The notes below the pieces were generated by a model. The model did no database searches. It was not told where the DNA came from and was given only the letters and a program-made list of their open reading frames with translations. This document shows, piece by piece, positions 1-7,065 of a stretch of DNA of 12,823 bases. Each line of letters starts with the position of its first letter. The stretch's first letter is position 1. The DNA lies in the NCBI GenBank assembly GCA_030666985.1, contig DAOUWT010000050.1:1-12823 (forward strand). The letters are read 5' to 3'. The translations under genes and the position numbers were made by a program. Source of the stretch: Chloroflexota bacterium. Lineage in GTDB: Bacteria > Chloroflexota > Anaerolineae > Anaerolineales > UBA11858.

Positions 1-185
1 ACCCTTTTGAGATGGAAAACAAGCATGCTTCAGACATGATTTTATCCAAAAATCACCATCTAAAACCTGACATGTCTGGGTAACCACACAAAAGGTCAAA
101 GAGCCAATATCAATGAGGAAAACCCTTCAGGATTTAGCATTGCAATCTGCTTCATGGTCAGTTCAGAAGAAAAGTTGAGGTGAGA

Positions 186-731
186 ATGAAGAAAAACAGA
201 AAAGCTTTTTATTGGCTTGGAGCATTAGCATCGTTATTTGTTATTATTGTCGTTTCGTGGATGGCTCTTGAAACGGGTGTCGAGATTTCATCGCACGCTG
301 ATTTCTGCGGTGTGTGTCACTCTATGGAGCCGATGGTAAAATCCTATCACGCCTCAACTCACGGCGGAAACAACCCCCGGGGAATTATGGCCTCCTGTAC
401 AGATTGCCATGTTTCTCACGAAAACGTATTCGCCCATTTTGTAGGTAAGGCTCAATCTGGCACGCATGATGTTTGGGTCACGCTCATTAAAGATGAATCA
501 ACCCTCGACTGGCAAGCGAAAAGACTTGAGCATAATGACTATGTTTATGATTCGGGGTGCCTCACCTGCCACCGCAATTTGGAAGTTGCTACGCAGGATA
601 AAGAAGAACACCGAAACTATTTTGAGGACGTCACTGATTCTCAATGCGTAGATTGTCACGAAGAGGTTGGCCACGATAATCTCAACAAGTATCTACTCGA
701 AAATAAATACAAGTATCACCTTGAGAAATAA
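186..731 (+). CDS. NapC/NrfH-family tetraheme cytochrome c, membrane quinol dehydrogenase (HaoC-like)
   Basis: This protein would take electrons from (mena)quinol and pass them to the octaheme cytochrome encoded next. It starts with a short basic segment and one transmembrane helix (about residues 8-27), so the heme domain sits outside the membrane. Four CxxCH motifs bind heme: CGVCH (41-45), CTDCH (71-75), CLTCH (125-129) and CVDCH (154-158). The first is followed by S-M (CxxCHxM), the NrfH-type arrangement in which Met can ligate heme 1. At 181 aa the length fits the NrfH/NapC family. I chose ATG 186 because GAGG at 177-180 sits 5 nt upstream; a GTG at 180 would add two residues. The next gene starts 44 nt downstream, so the two are probably co-transcribed. 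NrfH itself would need a pentaheme NrfA partner, and the actual partner is HAO-like, so a HaoC/CycB-like role is the better reading. Confidence 0.9.
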   Translation: MKKNRKAFYWLGALASLFVIIVVSWMALETGVEISSHADFCGVCHSMEPMVKSYHASTHGGNNPRGIMASCTDCHVSHENVFAHFVGKAQSGTHDVWVTLIKDESTLDWQAKRLEHNDYVYDSGCLTCHRNLEVATQDKEEHRNYFEDVTDSQCVDCHEEVGHDNLNKYLLENKYKYHLEK

Positions 732-775
732 GTATTTTTCCCTATCTGCCAATGAATTATGGAAAGAGGTGAATT

Positions 776-2095
776 ATGAAGAACGCGAAACAGCTCGTAA
801 TTATCCTTGCTGTCTTGGTAATCAGCTTAGCACTAACTTCTTGCGGGGAGCAATTTGCCCCTGTTCCGGCAGAGTCTAGCGGATTCCAAGTCGCAGAGCT
901 TACAGACGAAGCCAGGGCTTGCATAGAATGCCACGCCACGGAAACGCACGGCATTGTCGAAGATTGGGATAGAAGCCGCCACGCAGACGAAGCTGTCAGT
1001 TGTGTTGACTGCCATAAGGTTGAAGCCGATTCGCCCATGGCCTTGCAGGATGTTGAAGGCCACGAAGACTTGACAATCGCAGTATCCATGCTGGTGCCGC
1101 CATCCACATGTGCTGAATGTCACGAAAAGGAAGTGGCTGATTTTCACGCCAGCGGACATGAGCGTGCGGGACTTCAAGTCATTGCTAGTGATGCGATGCA
1201 AACCCTGATCCACGTTCACGAGGGGCAAAATCATCCTGAACTCAGCGGCGTATCCGAAGAAACCGGCTGTATGCAGTGTCATGGCACCCAAATTGAAGTG
1301 GATGAAACTGGACATCCGACGTCTGAAACCTATCCGATTGCCGGCATTGGCAATATTTACCCCGGCGGTGATGTCGGCAATTGTGCCACCTGCCATACCC
1401 GCCACAGCTTTGATATTGCCGAGGCTCGCAAACCGGATGCTTGTGCCAGTTGCCATCTAGGCCCCGACCATCCTGATATTGAGATATTCGAAAATTCCAA
1501 ACACGGCCAAATCTTTGCTACCGAAGGCGAAGAATGGGTTTGGGATAGCGCACCCGGCGAATGGGAACCCGGCGACTATCGCGCCCCAACCTGCGCCACT
1601 TGCCACATGAGCGGCATCGGTGAGCTTGAAACCACCCACAACGTCACTGAGCGTCTCTACTGGAACCTGTGGGCCAAGGTTTCCAAGGAGCGCACCGACC
1701 CAGACGTACTGGGCATGTACTACGGCGATGGAGAAGCTGGCCGAGAGAAAATGGAAATGGTCTGCGGTGAGTGCCATAGCTCTACACACACCGAAGGCTT
1801 CTTCGAGAGCGGTGACGGCGCAGTACGACTCTACAACGAAGCTTATTTTGCGCCCGCCGAGGCCATGCGCGCCGAATTGGCCGAACTGGGGCTGCTGAAA
1901 GACAACCCGTGGAAGGACGAATTCCAAATCCTTTACTATCACCTTTGGCATCATGAAGGCCGCCGCGCCCGCCAAGGCGCTATGATGGCTGGCCCGGATT
2001 GGGCACATTGGGAAGGTTTCTTCATCTTGCAGCAAGACCTGTACAGAATGGAAGACATCTACAATCAACGCATAGAGACTGGTGTGATCGAATAA
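776..2095 (+). CDS. Octaheme cytochrome c of the hydroxylamine oxidoreductase family, predicted lipoprotein (HaoA-like)
   Basis: This is the predicted catalytic subunit of a nitrogen-oxide oxidoreductase. The N-terminus has a hydrophobic signal and a lipobox L-T-S-C (Cys23), so the mature protein is probably lipid-anchored on the outer face of the membrane. Eight CxxCH motifs start at residues 49, 76, 112, 165, 203, 223, 273 and 330. None is CxxCK, which argues against NrfA, octaheme nitrite reductase (ONR) and tetrathionate reductase (OTR). GPDHP after heme 6 (Asp231-His232) matches the conserved Asp-His pair of HAO active sites as I remember it. The C-terminal segment HHEGRRARQGAMMAGPDWAHW (392-412) is typical of the family. 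The length of 439 aa is short compared with classical HAO of about 550. AGAGGTGA at 765-772 is a good ribosome binding site. Next to a NapC/NrfH-type gene, a reductive role (nitrite or hydroxylamine reduction) is more likely than ammonia-oxidiser HAO chemistry; that is inference. Confidence 0.88.
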   Translation: MKNAKQLVIILAVLVISLALTSCGEQFAPVPAESSGFQVAELTDEARACIECHATETHGIVEDWDRSRHADEAVSCVDCHKVEADSPMALQDVEGHEDLTIAVSMLVPPSTCAECHEKEVADFHASGHERAGLQVIASDAMQTLIHVHEGQNHPELSGVSEETGCMQCHGTQIEVDETGHPTSETYPIAGIGNIYPGGDVGNCATCHTRHSFDIAEARKPDACASCHLGPDHPDIEIFENSKHGQIFATEGEEWVWDSAPGEWEPGDYRAPTCATCHMSGIGELETTHNVTERLYWNLWAKVSKERTDPDVLGMYYGDGEAGREKMEMVCGECHSSTHTEGFFESGDGAVRLYNEAYFAPAEAMRAELAELGLLKDNPWKDEFQILYYHLWHHEGRRARQGAMMAGPDWAHWEGFFILQQDLYRMEDIYNQRIETGVIE

Positions 2096-2111
2096 CTAAC
2101 AGATTGAGAAC

Positions 2112-2147
2112 AAAGACTTCCCGTCGATTTAAGCGGGAAGTTTTTGT
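2112..2147 (+). terminator. Intrinsic terminator after the octaheme cytochrome gene
   Basis: A stem of ACTTCCCG (2116-2123) and CGGGAAGT (2134-2141) with a 10-nt loop is extended by an A-run before it and a T-run after it. It lies 17 nt after the stop codon and separates the cytochrome pair from the ccm cluster, which therefore probably has its own promoter. Confidence 0.85.
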
Positions 2148-2238
2148 TTTAAGTTTCTATACCCCGTTTGGGAAGCGAGATATGGAAATCTCGACTACCA
2201 GCCCCTCTTTTTTGAGATGATACAAAATACGCTATTTA

Positions 2239-2247
2239 TGCTAAAAT
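2239..2247 (+). promoter_or_regulatory. Candidate extended -10 promoter of the ccm cluster
   Basis: TGCTAAAAT is an extended -10 element with five of six bases matching TATAAT. The -35 position 17 nt upstream (2219-2224, GATACA) is a weak match, which is tolerated in extended -10 promoters. Transcription would begin around 2254, inside the longest possible reading frame of ccmE and upstream of ATG 2285, so it also bears on the choice of start. A small hairpin (arms CGAGAT/ATCTCG, 2176-2193) lies just upstream; its role is unknown. Confidence 0.45.
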
Positions 2248-2284
2248 GCAGGGGCAAACCAACTATAGCGGAGTAAATAACGAT

Positions 2285-2809
2285 ATGCCAGAAGAAAATC
2301 AATTAGAAACTAACCCTCAGAGCAGCAGCAAAACCAAGTTCATTATCGGAGGATTGTTGATCGTGGCTGCCATCATCTATCTCATTGCCTCCTCCACCTC
2401 GAAGAGCGCACAATATTTCTTGACAGTAGAAGAAACCTTACAGAAAAGCGCAGCCGGCGAGCTTGATGGGCGCAATCTGCGAATTTCCGGGGCGGTAATC
2501 GGAGACACCATACAATACGACAGTGAAACCCTAAAACTAACCTTTACCATTGCCCACGTCCCAGGAGATAATAAAGAGATAAAGGCAGAGGGAGGACTGG
2601 CAGCCGTCTTACATAACGCGGTCAGTGACCCTGATCGTCCACGCCTGCAAGTCATTTATGAAGGCCCCCTGCCTGATCTCCTCCAAAACGAGGCTCAGGC
2701 CATCATCACCGGATACCTTCAAGAAGACGGCGTCTTTTACGCTGATGAACTATTGCTCAAGTGTCCTACAAAATATGAAGAAGCCGTGCCCGGGCAGGCA
2801 GGTGGATAA
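2285..2809 (+). CDS. ccmE: Cytochrome c maturation heme chaperone CcmE, CxxxY (cysteine) type
   Basis: CcmE accepts heme covalently from CcmC/CcmD and delivers it to CcmF/CcmH for attachment to apocytochromes. The protein (174 aa) has one N-terminal transmembrane helix (about 19-36) and then the beta-barrel domain with typical segments such as LRISGAV and ITGYLQEDGVFYADELLLKC. Classical CcmE binds heme through a histidine. Here the equivalent place reads C-P-T-K-Y (Cys160, Tyr164), the CxxxY variant known from Desulfovibrio and archaeal CcmE. The frame is open from ATG 2246, but that start has no ribosome binding site and overlaps the putative -10 element. ATG 2285 has GGAG at 2270-2273, somewhat far away at 11 nt, and I prefer it. 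It is the first gene of the cluster; a repeat-filled gap separates it from ccmF. Confidence 0.9.
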   Translation: MPEENQLETNPQSSSKTKFIIGGLLIVAAIIYLIASSTSKSAQYFLTVEETLQKSAAGELDGRNLRISGAVIGDTIQYDSETLKLTFTIAHVPGDNKEIKAEGGLAAVLHNAVSDPDRPRLQVIYEGPLPDLLQNEAQAIITGYLQEDGVFYADELLLKCPTKYEEAVPGQAGG

Positions 2810-2816
2810 TACAAAA

Positions 2817-2896
2817 GTGAAACGTAAAGCGTAAAGAGTAAAGCGTGATCTTACTCATTACTCGTCACTCATTACTCATCACTCCTCACTCATCAC
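2817..2896. repeat. Heptamer array A (inverted arms) between ccmE and ccmF
   Basis: The left arm has four 7-bp units of the form GTRAARM (GTGAAAC, GTAAAGC, GTAAAGA, GTAAAGC) followed by GTGATC. The right arm has six units of the form ACTCRTY (ACTCATT, ACTCGTC, ACTCATT, ACTCATC, ACTCCTC, ACTCATC). The arms are roughly complementary, so the RNA could fold imperfectly. The array fills the gap almost exactly and ends at the GGAG ribosome binding site of ccmF. Arrays of the same style recur at 5974-6049 and 7745-7806. Confidence 0.85.
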
Positions 2897-2909
2897 GGAG
2901 TAAAATTTT

Positions 2910-4946
2910 ATGGCAGCCGACATAGGCTTTGGTTCTCTTTTCATTACTTTGATAGTCGCCCTTTACGGGGTTGGCGCGGCAATCTACGGTGAGCGCAATA
3001 AAGATAATATGTGGGTGGATAGCGCGCGCAACGCCATGCTGCTCACTTTCCCCTTGCTGACAATTTCCGTAGCCAGCCTCATTTACTTGCTGGTCACCGA
3101 TCAATATCAAATAGCTTATGTCGCCCGTGTGAGCAGCCGGAGTATGCCCGTTTACCTCAAGGTCGCAGCCTTGTGGGGATCGCAAGCGGGGTCGCTGGTC
3201 TTTTGGTCGTGGCTCTTAGCTGCCTTTGCATCTGCCGTCACCCTCCGAAAATGGGATCGTGAGCGTGATCTCCTGCCCTGGGTGATTGTCGTCTCGCTAG
3301 GGACGCTGGCCTTCTTCTTGGTCATGAACATATTCTTTGAAAATCCTTTCGCCAAATTGTGGCAAACCGCTCAAAGGGTTGTCATTGCCATGACCGCGCC
3401 AGAAAACGCCCTCCCCCTCGTCCCCCGCGACGGGCAAGGGTTAAACCCTCTTCTGCGCCATCCCGGCATGGTCATCCATCCCCCCATGCAATATCTAGGA
3501 TTTGTGGCCTTTATCATCCCCTATGCCTTTGCGATGGCTTCATTGATAACCGGAAGGGCGGATGATAGCTGGATACGCATCACGCGGAAGTGGACGCTGT
3601 GGGCCTGGTTATTCCTCTCCCTGGGGCTGGTGCTGGGGATGCGGTGGGCCTACGACGTGCTGGGATGGGGCGGCTACTGGGGCTGGGACCCCGTTGAGAT
3701 CTCCGCCTTCATGCCCTGGCTGACCGGGACGGCTTTCTTGCACTCCGTGATGATCCAGGAAAAACGGGTCATGTTCAAGCAATGGAACATGGTGTTGATA
3801 ATCCTCACCTACGACTTGGTCATCTTCGGCACATTTCTGACCCGTTCGGGCGTTCTCTCATCTGTGCACTCCTTTGCGCAAAGTGCCATTGGACCGTTGT
3901 TCTTTGTCTTTATTGCCCTGACGCTGACAGCTTCTCTAGGCCTAGTACTTTACCGGTGGGATGATCTCAAATCGAAAAACTCGCTGAAATCCTTTTTCTC
4001 TCGAGAAGCCCTCTTTCTTCTCAATAACTTGTTGTTCCTGGGCATTCTGGTGGCCTCTTTTTGGGGAGTGATTTTCCCGCTGATTTCGGAATTAGCCACC
4101 GGGCAAAAAGTCACCGTGGGGCCGCCCTTTTACGAAAGAGCCACTGCGCCTTTATTTGGAGGATTAATGCTTTTGATGGGCGTGGCTCCACTCGCTGCCT
4201 GGGGATATTCCTCGTGGAAGACTCTGAATCGGTCGCTTGTGAAGCCTTTCTTTGCTTCCCTGACGGTGATACCGGTAACCTTTGCCCTTGGCATTTGGCA
4301 GCCCTGGTACGCTGTGCTCGCCTTCTGGTTAATTGGATTTGTTATCACAGTCACAATTTGCGAATTCTGGCGGGGGAGCATGAGCCGGGCGAGACGCTTT
4401 GACGAAAATTTCTTCGCCGCTCTTTGGCAATTGGTCAAACGCCATCGCCGCCGGTATGGTGGATACATTATCCACCTGAGCATGATCCTAATGGCACTAG
4501 GCATTCTTGGCATTGAGGTCTTCCAAGCTGAGACCCAGGGGACGATTGCCCAGGGCGAGTCCCTTCAGCTTGGCGTATATTCCATGACTTACGAGAGATT
4601 GGATAATTTCGATACCGATGACGGGCGTAATCTGGCTCGGGCCATGGTGAGCGTTTCTAAAAACGGCAAAGAAGTAGGCAAGCTTTACCCTCGAAGGGAC
4701 TACTTTTACGACTCTCAGCAATTTGTGACCATCCCCGGGGTGCGCAGCACGCTGGCCGATGATTTTTACGTCATCCTTATAGACTGGAAGCCAATTTCAC
4801 AAGCTGGGGCCACATTCAAGATTTACCATAACCCTCTTGTCAAGTGGATGTGGATTGGGGCCTGGGTCTTTACTTTTGGCATTCTTGTGGCTGCTTGGCC
4901 GGAGAAAAAACCTCATTCGCCGCGTCAAACTCGTATTCGTTCTTGA
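2910..4946 (+). CDS. ccmF: Heme lyase subunit CcmF
   Basis: CcmF is the large integral membrane subunit of the System I heme lyase. With CcmH (and CcmI) it moves heme from holo-CcmE to the reduced CxxCH motifs of apocytochromes. The 678-residue length fits the family. Many hydrophobic helices are visible. The tryptophan-rich WWD motif is WGGYWGWDPVE at 253-263, and an extracytoplasmic domain of about 110 residues precedes the last helix (near 650-668). GGAG at 2897-2900 lies 9 nt before the ATG. Its stop codon overlaps the ribosome binding site of ccmH (GAGGA, 4945-4949), which suggests coupled expression. The homologue NrfE, specialised for NrfA CxxCK sites, is unlikely because no CxxCK motif is encoded here. 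Confidence 0.96.
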   Translation: MAADIGFGSLFITLIVALYGVGAAIYGERNKDNMWVDSARNAMLLTFPLLTISVASLIYLLVTDQYQIAYVARVSSRSMPVYLKVAALWGSQAGSLVFWSWLLAAFASAVTLRKWDRERDLLPWVIVVSLGTLAFFLVMNIFFENPFAKLWQTAQRVVIAMTAPENALPLVPRDGQGLNPLLRHPGMVIHPPMQYLGFVAFIIPYAFAMASLITGRADDSWIRITRKWTLWAWLFLSLGLVLGMRWAYDVLGWGGYWGWDPVEISAFMPWLTGTAFLHSVMIQEKRVMFKQWNMVLIILTYDLVIFGTFLTRSGVLSSVHSFAQSAIGPLFFVFIALTLTASLGLVLYRWDDLKSKNSLKSFFSREALFLLNNLLFLGILVASFWGVIFPLISELATGQKVTVGPPFYERATAPLFGGLMLLMGVAPLAAWGYSSWKTLNRSLVKPFFASLTVIPVTFALGIWQPWYAVLAFWLIGFVITVTICEFWRGSMSRARRFDENFFAALWQLVKRHRRRYGGYIIHLSMILMALGILGIEVFQAETQGTIAQGESLQLGVYSMTYERLDNFDTDDGRNLARAMVSVSKNGKEVGKLYPRRDYFYDSQQFVTIPGVRSTLADDFYVILIDWKPISQAGATFKIYHNPLVKWMWIGAWVFTFGILVAAWPEKKPHSPRQTRIRS

Positions 4947-4957
4947 GGACTTGAAAA

Positions 4958-5455
4958 ATGAGACCATTTGAAAGACAATCCCCTATCATCTTTTTGGGCA
5001 TCATTCTTCTGTCTTTGGGCCTGCCCCACGTCGCCACCGCCCAAGACCCCACCCCTTCCGATGATGAGGTCAACGCCATCGCCAAACAGCTTTATTGTCC
5101 TGTCTGCGAAAATGTTCCCTTAGATGCCTGCGGCACGCAGGCTTGCATTCAGTGGCGGGGAATCATTCGCGATAAACTCGCCGAAGGCTGGACTGAGGAC
5201 GAAATAAAGCAATACTTTGTAGACCAATACGGCGACCGTGTTCTGGCAGAGCCACCCCGCAGAGGTTTGAACTGGCTGGCATATATTGTGCCCCCGGCTG
5301 CTTTTTTGGCAGGAGTTTACTTGCTTTATAAAGGCTTTCAAACCTGGAAGACACCAAGCGCAGATCATGCCTCACCTCAAGAAAGCGTCTCGAAAACGAC
5401 CGCCGCAGATGATAAATATATCTCGCGCTTGGAAGAAGAACTTCGTAACCGTTAA
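4958..5455 (+). CDS. ccmH: Cytochrome c maturation thiol oxidoreductase CcmH (four-cysteine variant)
   Basis: CcmH holds or reduces the cysteine pair of apocytochrome c during heme ligation with CcmF. The protein (165 aa) has an N-terminal signal or membrane segment (about 9-28), an extracytoplasmic helical domain and a second membrane helix (about 107-126) followed by a charged tail. The active motif is L-Y-C-P-V-C-E-N (Cys47, Cys50), in place of the common LRCxxCQ. Two further cysteines follow in DACGTQAC (Cys58, Cys63), and then QWRG, the place of the conserved segment after the motif in other CcmH proteins. The extra pair is unlike the proteobacterial form. The gene lies 11 nt after ccmF with GAGGA 8 nt before the ATG. 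Confidence 0.93.
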   Translation: MRPFERQSPIIFLGIILLSLGLPHVATAQDPTPSDDEVNAIAKQLYCPVCENVPLDACGTQACIQWRGIIRDKLAEGWTEDEIKQYFVDQYGDRVLAEPPRRGLNWLAYIVPPAAFLAGVYLLYKGFQTWKTPSADHASPQESVSKTTAADDKYISRLEEELRNR

Positions 5456-5470
5456 GCAAGGATTAAATTC

Positions 5471-5977
5471 ATGAAAAAAGTATTGATTTGGGGAGGCTTG
5501 GCAATCTTGTTGGTAATCTTGGCCCTGGGCCTGAATAAATCACAACAAGGGCAGGTTAGTGTTGGACAGCCAGCCCCAGATTTTGCCCTCACCTCTTTTG
5601 ACGGGGAAGAATATCATCTGGCGGACTTGCAAGGGAAAGTTGTCGTGATCAACTTTTGGGCTTCCTGGTGTACGAGCTGCAAACCCGAAGCGGTTGATCT
5701 AGAAAACGCCTGGCGGAACTACCAAGGCGAAGTCGTTTTCCTGGGCGTGGACTACGTGGACACCGAGCCAGAAGCCAAAGCATACCTGGCAGAATTTGAC
5801 ATTACCTACCCCAACGGCCCCGACAAACGCACAAAAATCTCCCAAGCCTATCGCGTACAAGGCGTCCCCGAAACCTTCATCATAGACAAAAGCGGAACAA
5901 TAGCCCACGTCCAAATTGGGCCTTTCTACTCTTACGACGAGATCATTTACATCATTGAACCCTTGTTAACCGAGTGA
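5471..5977 (+). CDS. ccmG: Membrane-anchored thioredoxin-like protein of cytochrome c maturation (CcmG/ResA type)
   Basis: This is a thiol-disulfide oxidoreductase that keeps apocytochrome or CcmH cysteines reduced on the outer side of the membrane. One N-terminal helix (about 4-21) is followed by a TlpA/ResA-type fold of normal length (168 aa). The active site is W-C-T-S-C (Cys67, Cys70), and the cis-proline segment is GVPETF (Pro133). The start of the domain, GQPAPDFALTSFDG, is typical of the AhpC/TSA-like redoxin branch. AAGGA at 5458-5462 sits 8 nt before the ATG and the gap to ccmH is 15 nt. The stop codon TGA lies inside the first unit of heptamer array B. CcmG and ResA cannot be separated by motif alone; the ccm context favours CcmG. 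Confidence 0.92.
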   Translation: MKKVLIWGGLAILLVILALGLNKSQQGQVSVGQPAPDFALTSFDGEEYHLADLQGKVVVINFWASWCTSCKPEAVDLENAWRNYQGEVVFLGVDYVDTEPEAKAYLAEFDITYPNGPDKRTKISQAYRVQGVPETFIIDKSGTIAHVQIGPFYSYDEIIYIIEPLLTE

Positions 5978-6049
5978 GACGTGAAAACGTGAAACGTGTT
6001 CTTGTACATCACGTATCACGCATCACTCATCACGTCTCACGCTTCACTT
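5974..6049. repeat. Heptamer array B (inverted arms) between ccmG and ccmI
   Basis: The left arm has units GTGAGAC, GTGAAAAC (8 bp) and GTGAAAC. The right arm has six 7-bp units: ATCACGT, ATCACGC, ATCACTC, ATCACGT, CTCACGC, TTCACTT. The right units are complementary to GTGAnn-type left units. The first left unit contains the TGA stop of the preceding gene, and the array ends just before the AAGG ribosome binding site of the next gene. Confidence 0.85.
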
Positions 6050-6067
6050 CTAAAAAGGTAAACCACC

Positions 6068-6358
6068 ATGAATACTAGCTCCATATCTATCATTCTGGCT
6101 ATTTTTCTCCTGGCTGCCCTCTATATCAGCCAGCCTTTTCTGAAGATGGAATCTTCGAAAGACCGGAAAGGTGAAAGCGAATATCCCCGCCTGATGGCGG
6201 AGCGGGAGCGCATCCTTGACGCAATTGAAGAATCAGACATTGATTATGAATTGGGAAAAGTAGAGAAAGAAGATTATCAGCGCCAGAGACAATCACTCCT
6301 CAAGCAAGGAGCGGAAATCCTCCGGAATCTTGATGAGCTTGAAAAGAACGCAACATGA
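6068..6358 (+). CDS. ccmI: Short CcmI-like cytochrome c maturation protein
   Basis: In proteobacteria CcmI binds the C-terminus of apocytochromes through a TPR domain and presents them to CcmF/CcmH. This protein has only 96 residues: one N-terminal membrane helix (about 6-24) and a charged helical, probably coiled-coil segment. That segment holds the pattern found in CcmI N-termini, L-M-A-E-R-E-R-I-L-D-A-I (43-54) and then DYELGKVEKEDY. The TPR part is missing, so it should be read as a CcmI N-terminal homologue and not a full chaperone. AAGG (6055-6058) lies 9 nt before the ATG, and its end overlaps the ccmA start by 4 nt (ATGA). Confidence 0.75.
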   Translation: MNTSSISIILAIFLLAALYISQPFLKMESSKDRKGESEYPRLMAERERILDAIEESDIDYELGKVEKEDYQRQRQSLLKQGAEILRNLDELEKNAT

Positions 6359-7065
6359 TAGTTGTCCGTAACCTCCTAAAGCGCTTTGGCCCTAAGATCG
6401 TCTTACAAGGTCTCGATTTTGCTGTAGAGAAAGGCGAGTTTGTGGGATTGCTTGGCCCCAACGGGGCCGGGAAAACCACCCTGTTGCGGATTCTGGCCTC
6501 ACTCTCCCGTCCCTCTCAGGGACAGGTGCAAATCGCCGGGTACCGGCTTCCCGCCCAGGCAGCGCAGGTACGCCGCAGGTTAGGCATAGTCTCCCACCAA
6601 CCTTTGCTCTACGGGGACCTCACCGCCGAGGAAAATCTCTGGTTTTACGGGCGGATGTACGCCCTCCCGGACGTGAAACCCCGCGCGGAGGAGGTGCTGC
6701 GCCTGGTGGGCCTGCATCCTCGCCGAGGCGACCTGGTGCGCACGTTTTCACGGGGCATGAAGCAGCGTTTGGCAATTGGGCGGGCGGTGCTGCACGACCC
6801 CGACGTGATGCTCTTCGACGAACCCCACACCGGCCTAGACCAAGATGCCTGCGCCATGCTGGACACGGTGTTGAGCGAAATAGCGGCCCGGGGACGCACG
6901 GTGGTCATGACCTCGCACGATTTGACGCGCGTGGCAGATTTGGCCTCCCGTTTCGACGTCCTCTCCCGTGGCGTGATTGTCGCCTCCGGGACGCGCGAAG
7001 AGATCGGCCCCGACAACCTTTTGCGCTTTTACCGCCAAGCCGTGCAATCAGAGGGGGACGTCTAA
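6355..7065 (+). CDS. ccmA: Heme exporter ATP-binding subunit CcmA
   Basis: CcmA is the ATPase of the CcmABCD complex, whose ATP hydrolysis releases holo-CcmE from CcmC. All ABC motifs are visible in 236 residues: Walker A GPNGAGKTT (34-42), the Q-loop around SHQP (80-83), signature FSRGMKQRL (131-139), Walker B VMLFDEP (151-157) and the switch His in TSHD (His188). The start overlaps the ccmI stop by 4 nt and the stop overlaps the ccmB start by 1 nt (TAATG), so the three genes are translationally coupled. General ABC transporters look similar; the identity rests on ccmB following directly. Confidence 0.93.
   Translation: MIVVRNLLKRFGPKIVLQGLDFAVEKGEFVGLLGPNGAGKTTLLRILASLSRPSQGQVQIAGYRLPAQAAQVRRRLGIVSHQPLLYGDLTAEENLWFYGRMYALPDVKPRAEEVLRLVGLHPRRGDLVRTFSRGMKQRLAIGRAVLHDPDVMLFDEPHTGLDQDACAMLDTVLSEIAARGRTVVMTSHDLTRVADLASRFDVLSRGVIVASGTREEIGPDNLLRFYRQAVQSEGDV

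Noticed and set aside
3..83. Open frame reaching from the window edge to TAA at 81-83 (about 26 codons, ends PDMSG), possible 3' end of an upstream gene
   Set aside because: Too short to recognise and no other support; the window edge hides the rest.
113..178. 21-codon open frame ending at the ribosome binding site of the tetraheme cytochrome gene, possible leader peptide
   Set aside because: It has no ribosome binding site and no attenuator-like structure; likely chance.
757..1456. Long minus-strand frames opposite the octaheme cytochrome gene (757-1107 and 833-1456)
   Set aside because: They are antisense shadows of a gene with eight heme motifs, a signal and a ribosome binding site.
2817..2896. 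Heptamer arrays as a CRISPR array
   Set aside because: Units are 7 bp, adjacent and without spacers; the arms are inverted.
2910..4946. CcmF as NrfE, a heme lyase for NrfA
   Set aside because: No CxxCK cytochrome is encoded and the gene lies within a complete ccm cluster.
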